Assembly: GCA_038232935.1 (NCBI GenBank)
Contig: JBBSMX010000017.1
Span: 1-49,514 of the forward strand
Direction: 5' to 3'
DNA: 49,514 bases
Source of the DNA: JBBSMX01 sp038232935
GTDB lineage: Bacteria > Bacteroidota > Rhodothermia > Rhodothermales > JANQRZ01
Position numbers and translations under genes: made by a program. The first letter of the stretch is position 1, and every line of letters begins with the position of its first letter. The notes under the pieces were generated by a model, which did no database searches, was not told the DNA's origin, and worked only from the letters and a program-made list of their open reading frames with translations. Positions 42,414 through 49,514 of the stretch are shown here, one piece after another.

Positions 42414-43496
42414 ATGCCCGACGCCATCGCCTCCAACCTTGCGCGTGCCCGCGCCCTCGTGCTCCGCTACGGCTGGAACGCAACGGCCTACCAGATCCTC
42501 AATCCCGGCATCCGATACTGGTTTTGGGCGGACGGCGACGCCGTCGTCGGCTATTTCAAGGCGTGGCGCGTGTGGGTCGCGGCGGGCGCGCCGATCTGTG
42601 CCCCTGAGACGCTCGACGCGGCAGCGGCAGCGTTCGAAGCTGAGGCCGCTGCCCACGGCGCTCGTGTCTGCTACTTCGGGGCCGACGCCCGCCTCCGCGC
42701 TCTCCGCGCTGGGCACCCCGGTTTCAGCGAGATGCTGCTCGGCGCGCAGCCCGTCTGGGACCCGGCGCGCTGGCCCGACATCATCGCGAACAAAGCCTCC
42801 CTCCGCGCCCAACTCAACCGGGCGCGCAACAAAGGCACCGAGGCCGTGGAGTGGTCCGTCGAGCGGGCACACGACCACCCCGCGCTCCACCGCTGCCTCG
42901 CCGAGTGGCTGCAAACGCGCGGCCTCCCCGCGATGCACTTCCTCATCGAGACGGAGACGCTGGAGCACCTGATGGACCGCCGCGTGTTCGTCGCCGAGCG
43001 CGGCGGCGAAGCCGTGGCCTTCCTCGTCGCCTCGCCGATCCCGGCGCGGCAGGGCTGGTTGGTCGAGCAGCTCGTGCGCGGCTTTGACGCACCGAACGGA
43101 ACAGCGACCCTGCTGCTCGACGCCGCGATGCGCGCTGTGGCCGACGACGGCGCGGACTACCTGACCCTCGGCCTCTCCCCGCTCTCGACGCGTGCGAAGA
43201 CCGCCATCGACGTCGAGAACCCGCTCTGGCTCCGGCTCGCGCTGGGCTGGGTGCGTGCGCACGGGCGACGCTTCTACGACTTCGAGGGACTCGACCGCTT
43301 CAAAGCCAAGTTCCTCCCCGACCACTGGGACCCGATCACGGCGCTCACCAACGAGCGCACGCCGAGCCCGATCACGCTCCACGCCATCGCCGATGCCTTC
43401 AGCGGCGAGGCCGTCTCGCCTGCCGCATTCCTCGGCCGCGCCCTCGCCGACGCACTGGGGCAGGAGGTCCGTACGCTCTGGGGCCTACGCGGCTGA
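42414..43496 (+). CDS. DUF2156 protein, MprF C-terminal-like acyltransferase
   Basis: 360 residues matching the tandem GNAT-like domain of MprF/LPG synthases, without the membrane flippase part. Seen: RYGWNATAYQIL near the start, a central acceptor segment with SLRAQLNRARNKG, the second fold (VFVAERGGEAVAFLVASPI), YLTLGLSPLS and FYDFEGLDRFKAKF. The family transfers an aminoacyl group from tRNA to lipid or other acceptors, raising surface charge. It lies 37 bases behind the RND gene, so it may belong to the same unit. No transmembrane segment is visible. Confidence 0.82.
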   Translation: MPDAIASNLARARALVLRYGWNATAYQILNPGIRYWFWADGDAVVGYFKAWRVWVAAGAPICAPETLDAAAAAFEAEAAAHGARVCYFGADARLRALRAGHPGFSEMLLGAQPVWDPARWPDIIANKASLRAQLNRARNKGTEAVEWSVERAHDHPALHRCLAEWLQTRGLPAMHFLIETETLEHLMDRRVFVAERGGEAVAFLVASPIPARQGWLVEQLVRGFDAPNGTATLLLDAAMRAVADDGADYLTLGLSPLSTRAKTAIDVENPLWLRLALGWVRAHGRRFYDFEGLDRFKAKFLPDHWDPITALTNERTPSPITLHAIADAFSGEAVSPAAFLGRALADALGQEVRTLWGLRG

Positions 43497-43501
43497 GTCG
43501 A

Positions 43502-44230
43502 TCAGTTCAGGCTGAAGTAGAACGTGATCGTGCCCTCCTGATTCTCCTGCGGCGCGGCGGGCGGGAGCGGGTTGAACGTCCAGCTCCGGATCGCCTCCTG
43601 CACGGCGCGGTCCAGGTCGGGTCCGGCGCGGCGGAGCAGCGGGTATCGGACGACGGTGCCGTTCGGCGCGACGGTCACGCGGACGGTCACGGTGCCGACG
43701 CCACCGGGGTTGCGCGGCAGCGGGGCGCGGCGCGGCGTCCGGTTCAGCCCGTCGATGGAGTACGGGGCGCGGCGCTGCGTGCTCGTGCCCTCATCGCCGG
43801 CCTCTGAGGTCGATCCCGTCGTGCCCTCGGGGTTGCCGCCGGTCTGCTCGGTCGGTGCGGGCTCGGCGACGGGGCGCTCGGGCCGAGTCTGGCGCTGCGG
43901 CTCGGTCACCGTCTCCTGCGGTGCCGGCGGCGGGACGCGCTCGGGCTCGGGCGTCGGCGTCCGGCGCGGGAGCTTGACGGGCTCGGCCTTCTGCGGCGTT
44001 GGCTTCGGGGCGGGCTTCTCCAGCTGCGGCTCGGGGCGAGGCTGCTTCGGGGCCGGCTGCTTCGTCTCCGACTTTGCAGCCGGTTGGGCCATCTCGAACG
44101 GACCGAACTCGACCTCGATCAGCCCGAGCGGCTGCGGATCCGCCGCGCCGGAGACGACGGTGAAGATCAGCAGCAGCAGGGCGTGCAGCCCCACGCTAAA
44201 GCCGAGCCCGGTCCAGTCGTCGCGGTTCAT
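43502..44230 (-). CDS. TonB-family energy transducer
   Basis: 242 residues. One N-terminal membrane anchor (LGFSVGLHALLLLIFTVVSG), a long Pro/Glu/Lys-rich periplasmic spacer at about 45-150, and a C-terminal TonB fold (VTVRVTVAPNGTVVRYPLLR and SWTFNPLPP). Couples the proton-motive force to outer-membrane receptors. It is the second gene of a minus-strand pair with the PorV-like gene (7-base gap) and converges with the DUF2156 gene. ExbB/ExbD are not in view. Confidence 0.93.
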   Translation of the reverse strand: MNRDDWTGLGFSVGLHALLLLIFTVVSGAADPQPLGLIEVEFGPFEMAQPAAKSETKQPAPKQPRPEPQLEKPAPKPTPQKAEPVKLPRRTPTPEPERVPPPAPQETVTEPQRQTRPERPVAEPAPTEQTGGNPEGTTGSTSEAGDEGTSTQRRAPYSIDGLNRTPRRAPLPRNPGGVGTVTVRVTVAPNGTVVRYPLLRRAGPDLDRAVQEAIRSWTFNPLPPAAPQENQEGTITFYFSLN

Positions 44231-44237
44231 AGGAGGC

Positions 44238-45326
44238 TTAGCGGTTGACGCGGGCGAGCGCGTCCTGCGTGAGGGTGTACTTGAGCGAGACGCGGTGCGA
44301 GTAGCCCAGGTCCGAGCGGATCCCGCCGAAGTCGCCGAAGCCGTAGTCTACGTCGAACGCGCCGACGTTGAGACCCGCGCCGACGGTCGGGGTGACTTGT
44401 GTGCCGAAGCGCTCCGAGTTCGTCACGTCCGAGATGCCGGCGCGGAGGGCGACGACGTTCCGGTAGGCCAGTTCCGTCCCGAAGCGCGGGTGGAACGACA
44501 CGTCGCCGGTGTTGAAGGCGTAGGCCCGCTGGCCGTCGAAGGCGAGGTCGAAGTCGAGCCCCGTCGTGAACCCGATGTCGTCGGTGATGGGGAGCGTGAC
44601 GCCCGTCCCAAAGCGCGCCACGGGCAGGACGATCTCGGAGCCGCCGACCGGCAGGTCGCCGCCGAACACCTCGCTGATGTTGGCGAGTTCGTCGCTGTTG
44701 ACGCTCCACGACTGGAGCATCCCGGTCACGTCCTGCACGTTGAGCCCGAACTGGAACCGACCGAGCCGGTACTGCGCGCCGACATCGACCGAGTAGCCCC
44801 ACGCCGTCGCGAACTCGCCGATGCCCCGGCGGATTACCTTCGCCGTCGCCCCGACCGAGAAGTTGGACTTGAGCTGGCGGGCGTACGAAACGAAAAAGGC
44901 GTAGTCGGCGGCGGAGAAGAAGCTGATCGAGTCCGGCGTCGGTCGGTCGTTCTGCGCGTCCCACGCGTTGAGCGTGTTGGCGATGTCGTCCACGCCGCTG
45001 CGGAAGAACGAGATGCCGACGGTCGAGCGGGCGTTGACGGGGAAGACGCCTGCGCCGTAGTCGAACTGGACGATCCCGTTGAAGCGCTCGGCGTGCATGT
45101 AGGCCGCCTCGGGGTACGCCGTCGCGTTGAGCCCGGCGGGGTTCCAGTAGCCGGCCGTCACGTCGTTGGCGAGGGCGACGTACGCCCCGCCCATCCCGAG
45201 CGCCCGGCCACCGACGCCGCCCGCGAGGAAGTCGGCACCGTATTTCGCCACGCGTTGCGCTTCAGCGGGGGCCGCCGCAAGGACGAGCAAGAGGAGGAAG
45301 AGGCCGAGCGAGCGGAGGAGGGTCAT
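44238..45326 (-). CDS. PorV/PorQ-family outer-membrane protein
   Basis: 362 residues with a signal peptide (LLRSLGLFLLLLVLAAAPAE, cut near AQ). GGRALGMGGAYVALANDVTAGYWNPAGL is the FadL-like plug start shared with PorV/PorQ of the type IX secretion system; the rest is a 14-stranded barrel pattern ending in HRVSLKYTL. In Bacteroidota these are shuttle or accessory parts of T9SS, though many homologues are not. Upstream 30 bases are pyrimidine-rich. First gene of the pair with tonB. Confidence 0.9.
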   Translation of the reverse strand: MTLLRSLGLFLLLLVLAAAPAEAQRVAKYGADFLAGGVGGRALGMGGAYVALANDVTAGYWNPAGLNATAYPEAAYMHAERFNGIVQFDYGAGVFPVNARSTVGISFFRSGVDDIANTLNAWDAQNDRPTPDSISFFSAADYAFFVSYARQLKSNFSVGATAKVIRRGIGEFATAWGYSVDVGAQYRLGRFQFGLNVQDVTGMLQSWSVNSDELANISEVFGGDLPVGGSEIVLPVARFGTGVTLPITDDIGFTTGLDFDLAFDGQRAYAFNTGDVSFHPRFGTELAYRNVVALRAGISDVTNSERFGTQVTPTVGAGLNVGAFDVDYGFGDFGGIRSDLGYSHRVSLKYTLTQDALARVNR

Positions 45327-45519
45327 CGGGTAGACGGTGTGTCTGGAAGGGAGAATCGGGGAAACATCGCAAAATCGGGCGCGGAGAACAAGCGATATTT
45401 CCGCCCCCTCCCCCGCTCAACGCTTCAGAGGCCCGGAGTCTTATGCGAAAGGTCAAGAGTCCGTGCACGAAGTGTGCCGTAGCTTCGGCCCCGACTCCCC
45501 TCCGACTCCCGACTCTGCA

Positions 45520-46722
45520 ATGCCCGCCTACCCCCGCGTCGTCCTCCGTCCCCACAAAGACAAAGCGATCCGACGTGGCTACCCGTGGGTCTTCGCCAAC
45601 CAGATCTCCCGCAAAGGCGACACGCCCGAGCGCGGGGCCGTCGTTCGGATCGAGTCATTCGAGGGCGAAACGTTCGGGCTCGGGCTCTACCACGACGAAT
45701 CGCTGATCGCCGTCCGCTTCCTGACGCGCGATCCCGAGGCTGAGATCGACGCGGCGTTTTTCCGCACGAGGGTCGACCGCGCCGTCGATCTCCGCGAAGC
45801 GGCATTCCCGGACGCGACGCACGCGCGCATGATCTTCGGCGAGAGCGATGGGATGCCGGGGACCGTCGTGGACCGCTACGGCGACGTGCTCACGTTCACG
45901 ACGCTCTCCTACGGCATGGCCCAGCGCCGCGACTGGATCCTCGATGCCCTCGAAGCGCGGCTGAAGCCGTCGGCCATCGTCGAGCGCAACGACGCATCGC
46001 TGCGGGAAAAAGACGGGCTGGACGAGCAGACCGGCGTCCTGCGAGGCGACGTCTCCGGCCCCATCCGCATTGAAGAACACGGCGTGCAATTCGACGTGGA
46101 CGTGGTGAACGGGCCGAAGACGGGATATTTCATCGACCAGCGGCTGAACCGGCTCGCCGTCCGCCCCTTCGCCCGCGACCGCCGTGTGCTCGACGTGTTC
46201 TGCGCCGACGGCGGCTTCGGCCTCCACGCCGCCATTAGCGGGGCCACTTCCGTCCACTTCCTCGACGCCTCCGAAGACGCCCTCGCCCGCGTCCGCCACA
46301 ACGCCGACCTCAACGGCGTCACCGACCGCATCACGACCGAGTCCGCCGACGCACTCGACCGGCTCGGCGACATGGTGAAAGAAAAAGCCGACTACAACCT
46401 CATCGTGCTCGACCCGCCGGGCTTCGCGCAGAGCCGCCGCCACGTCGAGGCCGCGACGAAGGCGTACCAGCGCATCAACATCTCGGCACTCCAGATCCTC
46501 CCGCCGGGCGGCATCCTCGCCACGTCGTCGTGCTCGCAAGCCGTCTCCGAAGACGACTTTCTGAAGATCGTCCACTACAGCGCGCGCAAGGCCGGAGCGC
46601 ACCTCCGACTGCTCCACCGCGGCGGCCAGCCGCCGGACCACCCCGTGCTGGAATCGATGCCGGAGACGCACTACCTCAAGTTCTACCTCTTCCAGAAGCT
46701 CTGGGACGAGGTGCCGGGCTAG
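45520..46722 (+). CDS. class I rRNA methyltransferase, RlmI-like
   Basis: 400 residues. An N-terminal PUA-like domain (VVLRPHKDKAIRRGYPWVF) precedes an EEHUP-type linker and a Rossmann methyltransferase: VLDVFCADGGFGLHAAISG (AdoMet loop, near 223), VLDPPGFAQ (near 296) and SSCSQAV with the catalytic Cys near 336. Members methylate C5 of cytosine in 23S rRNA (RlmI type). Start set at ATG 45520; the longer frame from 45337 is out of the domain. Preceded by CCGACTCCCGACTCTGC. Confidence 0.9.
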   Translation: MPAYPRVVLRPHKDKAIRRGYPWVFANQISRKGDTPERGAVVRIESFEGETFGLGLYHDESLIAVRFLTRDPEAEIDAAFFRTRVDRAVDLREAAFPDATHARMIFGESDGMPGTVVDRYGDVLTFTTLSYGMAQRRDWILDALEARLKPSAIVERNDASLREKDGLDEQTGVLRGDVSGPIRIEEHGVQFDVDVVNGPKTGYFIDQRLNRLAVRPFARDRRVLDVFCADGGFGLHAAISGATSVHFLDASEDALARVRHNADLNGVTDRITTESADALDRLGDMVKEKADYNLIVLDPPGFAQSRRHVEAATKAYQRINISALQILPPGGILATSSCSQAVSEDDFLKIVHYSARKAGAHLRLLHRGGQPPDHPVLESMPETHYLKFYLFQKLWDEVPG

Positions 46723-47924
46723 GGCTCGCTGGCAGCGTCCCGGAAGGTGCCGCCCGCTGACCGCTCGGTCCAGCACGCGAAACTCCGGCAGCCCCGCACG
46801 CGGAGCCGCTGCCTCACGTCGGTAACGAGGTGCCCCGGCTCGGCCCACACGCCGAGTTCGACGGACTGCGCGTGGTTCGGCCGGTCCGGCCGCGCCAGGT
46901 TGAGCGAGACGACGTTGTAGAGCAGCACCATCACGAAGAGGGCGACGAGCCAGCGGCGTCCGACCAGCACGCCCAGCCCAATGAGCACGAACGGCACGAG
47001 CGGGAGGAGGTATTCCGGCTCCAGCGGGTAGCGAAGGAAGAGCGCTTCGTAGAGGAGGATGCCGGCAGCGGTGAGGCCCAGCACCGGCTTCCGCACGCGC
47101 TCACGTACCGCGCGCGACGCGCCAAACCCGAGTGCACCCACGAGCACGAGCGCCGCCGGGAGCCCCCAGACGTACACGTTCTTGTACCCGAACCGCCCTA
47201 CCCGCTCCAGCCACGACCAGCCGGCCTGCTCCTCGGCCCCGACAGGCACGAGGAACCCGAGCGTTCCGCCATACTGCACCAGCGTGGGCACGAAGCACAG
47301 GGCACCGAGCCCGAGGCCAAGTCCCACGCTCCATGCGACGCCGCGGCGATCCTCCGCTCGCCTCCAGAACACGTAGCCGGCCAGCACCACGACCAGCAGC
47401 ACCGACGTGATCCGCGACCCGATGGCGAGCCCGAATAGGACGCCCGCCCATCCCCACCGCCGGTCCCACAGGAGCACGCCGCCTGCGAGCCCGAAGCCGA
47501 GTGCCCACACGTAATCCATCGTCGTCGTCGCGCTCACCCAGAAGAGCGGGTGCACGGCGAGCGTGAGGCCGAGCAGCGCAGAGTGCGGAACCCGCAAACG
47601 TCGGCACAGAGCGAGAAAGCTGCCCAGCGCCACGAGCGCCATCGCCACACTCCCGAGGTTGGTGAGCGCGCTCCCGCCCAACCAGCCGAGCACGCCGGTC
47701 GCGACTTCGTGCACGAGGAATCCCGGCTCCCGCGAGTGCTCGTACGGCAACCCGTCCATGATCCGCTCCCCCGCTTCGATTACGTGGTACGAGTCCACGT
47801 CCGTGCCGTACCCCAGCAGGGTGAACGGGAGGTAGAGGAGAGCTGCCAGCGCCAGCACCCAGCGATCATTCCGCCGCAGGAAGCCGCGGGCGCCGGCGGG
47901 CGCAGGCGAAGGCAGCATCGTCAT
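46719..47924 (-). CDS. GT-C membrane glycosyltransferase (PMT/ArnT-like)
   Basis: 401 residues, about ten transmembrane helices. The first external loop has YGTDVDSYHVIEAGERIMDG, with the Asp that acts as base in GT-C/GT39 enzymes, and HSREPGFL follows. The sugar is carried by a polyprenyl phosphate, and the acceptor may be lipid A, protein or glycan. Starts 31 bases behind rsmB and ends by overlapping the convergent methyltransferase gene by 4 bases. Family certain, acceptor not. Confidence 0.82.
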   Translation of the reverse strand: MTMLPSPAPAGARGFLRRNDRWVLALAALLYLPFTLLGYGTDVDSYHVIEAGERIMDGLPYEHSREPGFLVHEVATGVLGWLGGSALTNLGSVAMALVALGSFLALCRRLRVPHSALLGLTLAVHPLFWVSATTTMDYVWALGFGLAGGVLLWDRRWGWAGVLFGLAIGSRITSVLLVVVLAGYVFWRRAEDRRGVAWSVGLGLGLGALCFVPTLVQYGGTLGFLVPVGAEEQAGWSWLERVGRFGYKNVYVWGLPAALVLVGALGFGASRAVRERVRKPVLGLTAAGILLYEALFLRYPLEPEYLLPLVPFVLIGLGVLVGRRWLVALFVMVLLYNVVSLNLARPDRPNHAQSVELGVWAEPGHLVTDVRQRLRVRGCRSFACWTERSAGGTFRDAASEP

Positions 47925-47955
47925 AGCGAGGTGGTGGAGAACGGCACGGTGAACG

Positions 47956-49326
47956 TCATCCCTCCTTCCGCAGCCTCGCCGCGAACGCTCCGTCGGTGCC
48001 GTGGCGATGCGGGAGCGCAGCGAAATAGCCGTCCGGCGTCACGAACGTCTCGGGAACGAACCCGTCGGCGCGCTCGGCCACGAAGTCCGGGCGGCGGGCG
48101 AGGAAGGCGGCAACGCGCTCCGCGTTCTCCTCGGGCTCGATGGTGCAGGTGCTGTAGACGAGGAGGCCGCCGGGGCGGACGAGCAGCGCGACAGCGTCCA
48201 GCAACTCGTCCTGCAAGTCCGTGAGTTGGCCGATCTCCTCCGGCGTGCGCCGCCACCGAAGGTCGGCGCGTTTGGCGAGGACGCCGAGGCCGGAGCACGG
48301 CGCGTCGAGGAGCACGCGGTCGCCCTGCGGCCGGTCCGGGCGCGCGGCCAGCTCGCGGAGATCGGCCGTTTCAACTTCGACCGACGTGAGCCCGTGCGCG
48401 GCGGCGGCTGTGCGGACGAGGTTCGCCCGGCTCGGGTGCACGTCGAAGGCGAGCACGCGACCTCGGTCGTGCATCCGCAACGCGGCATAAAGAGCTTTCC
48501 CCCCTGGCGCGGCGGCCGGGTCCACCACGGTCTCACCCGGCTGCGGGTCGAGGAGGCGGACGACGAGCGCAGCGGCCTCGTCCTGCACGGCGCAACGGCC
48601 GTCGGCGAGCCAGCCGTCGCGGAGGATGGGTTGGAGCTGTGCGACGGTCACGAAGTCGTCGAGGTAGTCCGACGGTGACCACTCCACGCCGAGCGCGTCG
48701 AGGTCGCGGTGGAACTGCGCGGGCGTCGTCCGCAGCGTGTTGACGCGGAGGGCGTAGCGCGGGCGGGCGTTGTCGTATTCGAGCAGGGCGGCGGTCTCCG
48801 CCTCGCCGTAGCGGTCCAGCCAGCGGCGCGTGATCCACGTCGGGTGCGAGTGGCGGACGGCGAGGTCGCGGGCCGTCCGGCCGGTGTCGGGCTCGGGCAG
48901 GCGGTCGCGCTGCCGGAGCACGGCGCGGAGCACGCCATTGACGAGCCCGCCCGCCTTCGGCCGAACGTGCTTTTTAGCCAGCTCGACCGCTTCGTGAACG
49001 GCGGCGTGTGGCGGCGTATGGAGGAACAGGATGTCGTAGAGCCCGATCCGCAGGATCTGCCGGAGCACGGGCTCCATCGCGTCGAGGTCACCGCGGTAGA
49101 ACTGTGCGAGGAGGTAGTCGAGCCAGCGGCGCTGCCGCGTGATGCCGCCGACGTACTCGGACGCCTGACGCTCCTCGCGCGCATCGCTCTCCCCGTCCGT
49201 ATCGCCGTCGACGAGTCCGGCGTATGCGCCCTCGTGTTCGATGCGCAGCAGCCGGGACAGGGCCAGCTCCCGCGCTAAGGCGAGCGGCGCATCGGTCTGA
49301 TCGGTGGGATCCGGAGGAGAGAGCAT
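47956..49326 (-). CDS. rsmB: 16S rRNA (cytosine967-C5)-methyltransferase
   Basis: 456 residues. An N-terminal NusB-like helical domain (about 15-145) is followed by the Nop2/Sun methyltransferase: DPAAAPGGKALY (270-280, AdoMet loop), LDAPCSG with Cys344, and YSTCTIEPEENA with Cys394, the nucleophile and its helper. Methylates C967 of 16S rRNA. ATG 49326 chosen because the longer frame starts in repeat-like DNA and lacks a usual start context. An insertion element begins some 47 bases upstream. Confidence 0.93.
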   Translation of the reverse strand: MLSPPDPTDQTDAPLALARELALSRLLRIEHEGAYAGLVDGDTDGESDAREERQASEYVGGITRQRRWLDYLLAQFYRGDLDAMEPVLRQILRIGLYDILFLHTPPHAAVHEAVELAKKHVRPKAGGLVNGVLRAVLRQRDRLPEPDTGRTARDLAVRHSHPTWITRRWLDRYGEAETAALLEYDNARPRYALRVNTLRTTPAQFHRDLDALGVEWSPSDYLDDFVTVAQLQPILRDGWLADGRCAVQDEAAALVVRLLDPQPGETVVDPAAAPGGKALYAALRMHDRGRVLAFDVHPSRANLVRTAAAAHGLTSVEVETADLRELAARPDRPQGDRVLLDAPCSGLGVLAKRADLRWRRTPEEIGQLTDLQDELLDAVALLVRPGGLLVYSTCTIEPEENAERVAAFLARRPDFVAERADGFVPETFVTPDGYFAALPHRHGTDGAFAARLRKEG

Positions 49327-49345
49327 CGAAGAGTGGATGATGAGA

Positions 49346-49360
49346 GGTCCTTCGAGGACC
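49346..49360. repeat. short palindrome before rsmB
   Basis: GGTCCT at 49346-49351 and AGGACC at 49355-49360 form a 6-bp inverted repeat with loop TCG. It lies between the rsmB ATG and the insertion element. It may be a leader hairpin or an operator. Confidence 0.45.
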
Positions 49361-49373
49361 AAGCTACGGACGA

Positions 49374-49514
49374 GGGACTGTCAGAAAGTTTGTGTATGAG
49401 GCCGTCTCCGACGGACCTTCCCTCAAACCCTGATCGCCATGACCATCCGACCTGAACTCGTCGACGAGCTCCTCGCTTCCGCCGACGACCCCAACGAACT
49501 CTTCGGTGCCGACG
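49374..49514 (+). mobile_element. left end of an IS256-family-like element
   Basis: From about 49374 the sequence GGGACTGTCAGAAAGTTTGT has the look of an IS256-family terminal inverted repeat (G-rich start, CTGTC, then TTTGTGTA). A transposase-like frame opens 65 bases later. The right end, the second repeat and the target duplication are outside the window. Family assignment rests on the repeat style and 25 residues only. Confidence 0.6.
49439..49514 (+). CDS. transposase, N-terminal fragment (IS256-like)
   Basis: ATG at 49439 opens a frame that runs off the window: MTIRPELVDELL then ASADDPNELFGAD. Short acidic helices of this kind begin many IS256-family (mutator) DDE transposases, before the conserved LTKALIERAL stretch that would lie just beyond the edge. 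No catalytic residue is in view. The inverted-repeat-like sequence upstream supports the assignment. Confidence 0.55.
   Translation, partial: MTIRPELVDELLASADDPNELFGAD

Noticed and set aside
1..49514. CRISPR array, rRNA or tRNA genes, prophage
   Set aside because: No spaced direct repeats of 25-40 bases, no RNA gene signatures and no phage structural genes were seen.

Overview
The window is a high-GC, gene-dense chromosomal segment from a Bacteroidota-type bacterium, most likely of the Rhodothermia (Rhodothermales, Salinibacter/Rubricoccaceae side). The evidence is the combination of a PorV/PorQ-family outer-membrane protein, DUF2911 and DUF6503 secreted proteins, a Wzi-like barrel, very high GC, and start codons preceded by pyrimidine-rich tracts rather than Shine-Dalgarno sequences. 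The lineage is an inference from gene content; no rRNA or tRNA gene was seen.

Layout. (1) 1-13599 is a carbohydrate locus. It holds the tail of an ABC sugar-binding protein, two MalF/MalG-like permeases, a large secreted discoidin-domain glycosidase-like protein, a GH94 protein equal to the C-terminal half of cyclic beta-1,2-glucan synthase, a secreted esterase and a secreted EEP-family hydrolase. On the other strand lie a GH1 beta-glucosidase and a DASS symporter. The parts fit uptake and phosphorolytic breakdown of a beta-glucan, possibly beta-1,2-linked. (2) 13600-14117 has no convincing protein gene but carries a strong minus-strand terminator preceded by several hairpins, a candidate structured RNA or attenuator. 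(3) 14118-17687: a small conserved-looking protein, DUF6503 and DUF2911 proteins, and a GNAT-asd pair. (4) 17813-23149: folD-mscS, then the whole oxidative pentose phosphate branch gnd-zwf-pgl. (5) 23167-27187: a stress-type SDR, a TrxB-like flavoprotein and a fused two-domain 2-oxoacid dehydrogenase E1. (6) 27314-30705: a divergent capsule/EPS pair, a WcaJ-type initiating transferase and a Wzi-like barrel.

(7) 30764-43496 is a collinear plus-strand run: OmpR-type regulator, histidine kinase, Asp-rich PepSY protein, outer-membrane barrel, PAP2 phosphatase, unknown protein, second PAP2 phosphatase, TolC-adaptor-RND efflux system, and a stand-alone MprF-like DUF2156 protein. It looks like an envelope-stress or toxic-compound response cluster and is the best candidate here for an undescribed system. 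(8) 43502-49326: TonB and PorV-like genes, an RlmI-like methyltransferase, a GT-C membrane glycosyltransferase and rsmB. (9) From about 49374 to the end is the left end of an insertion element, probably IS256 family, about 47 bases from the rsmB start codon.

Several short gaps carry 7-8 bp tandem arrays of at least three sequence families. They lie at gene boundaries and in two cases run into start or stop codons. These arrays and the pyrimidine-rich leaders are the main non-coding signals of the window.
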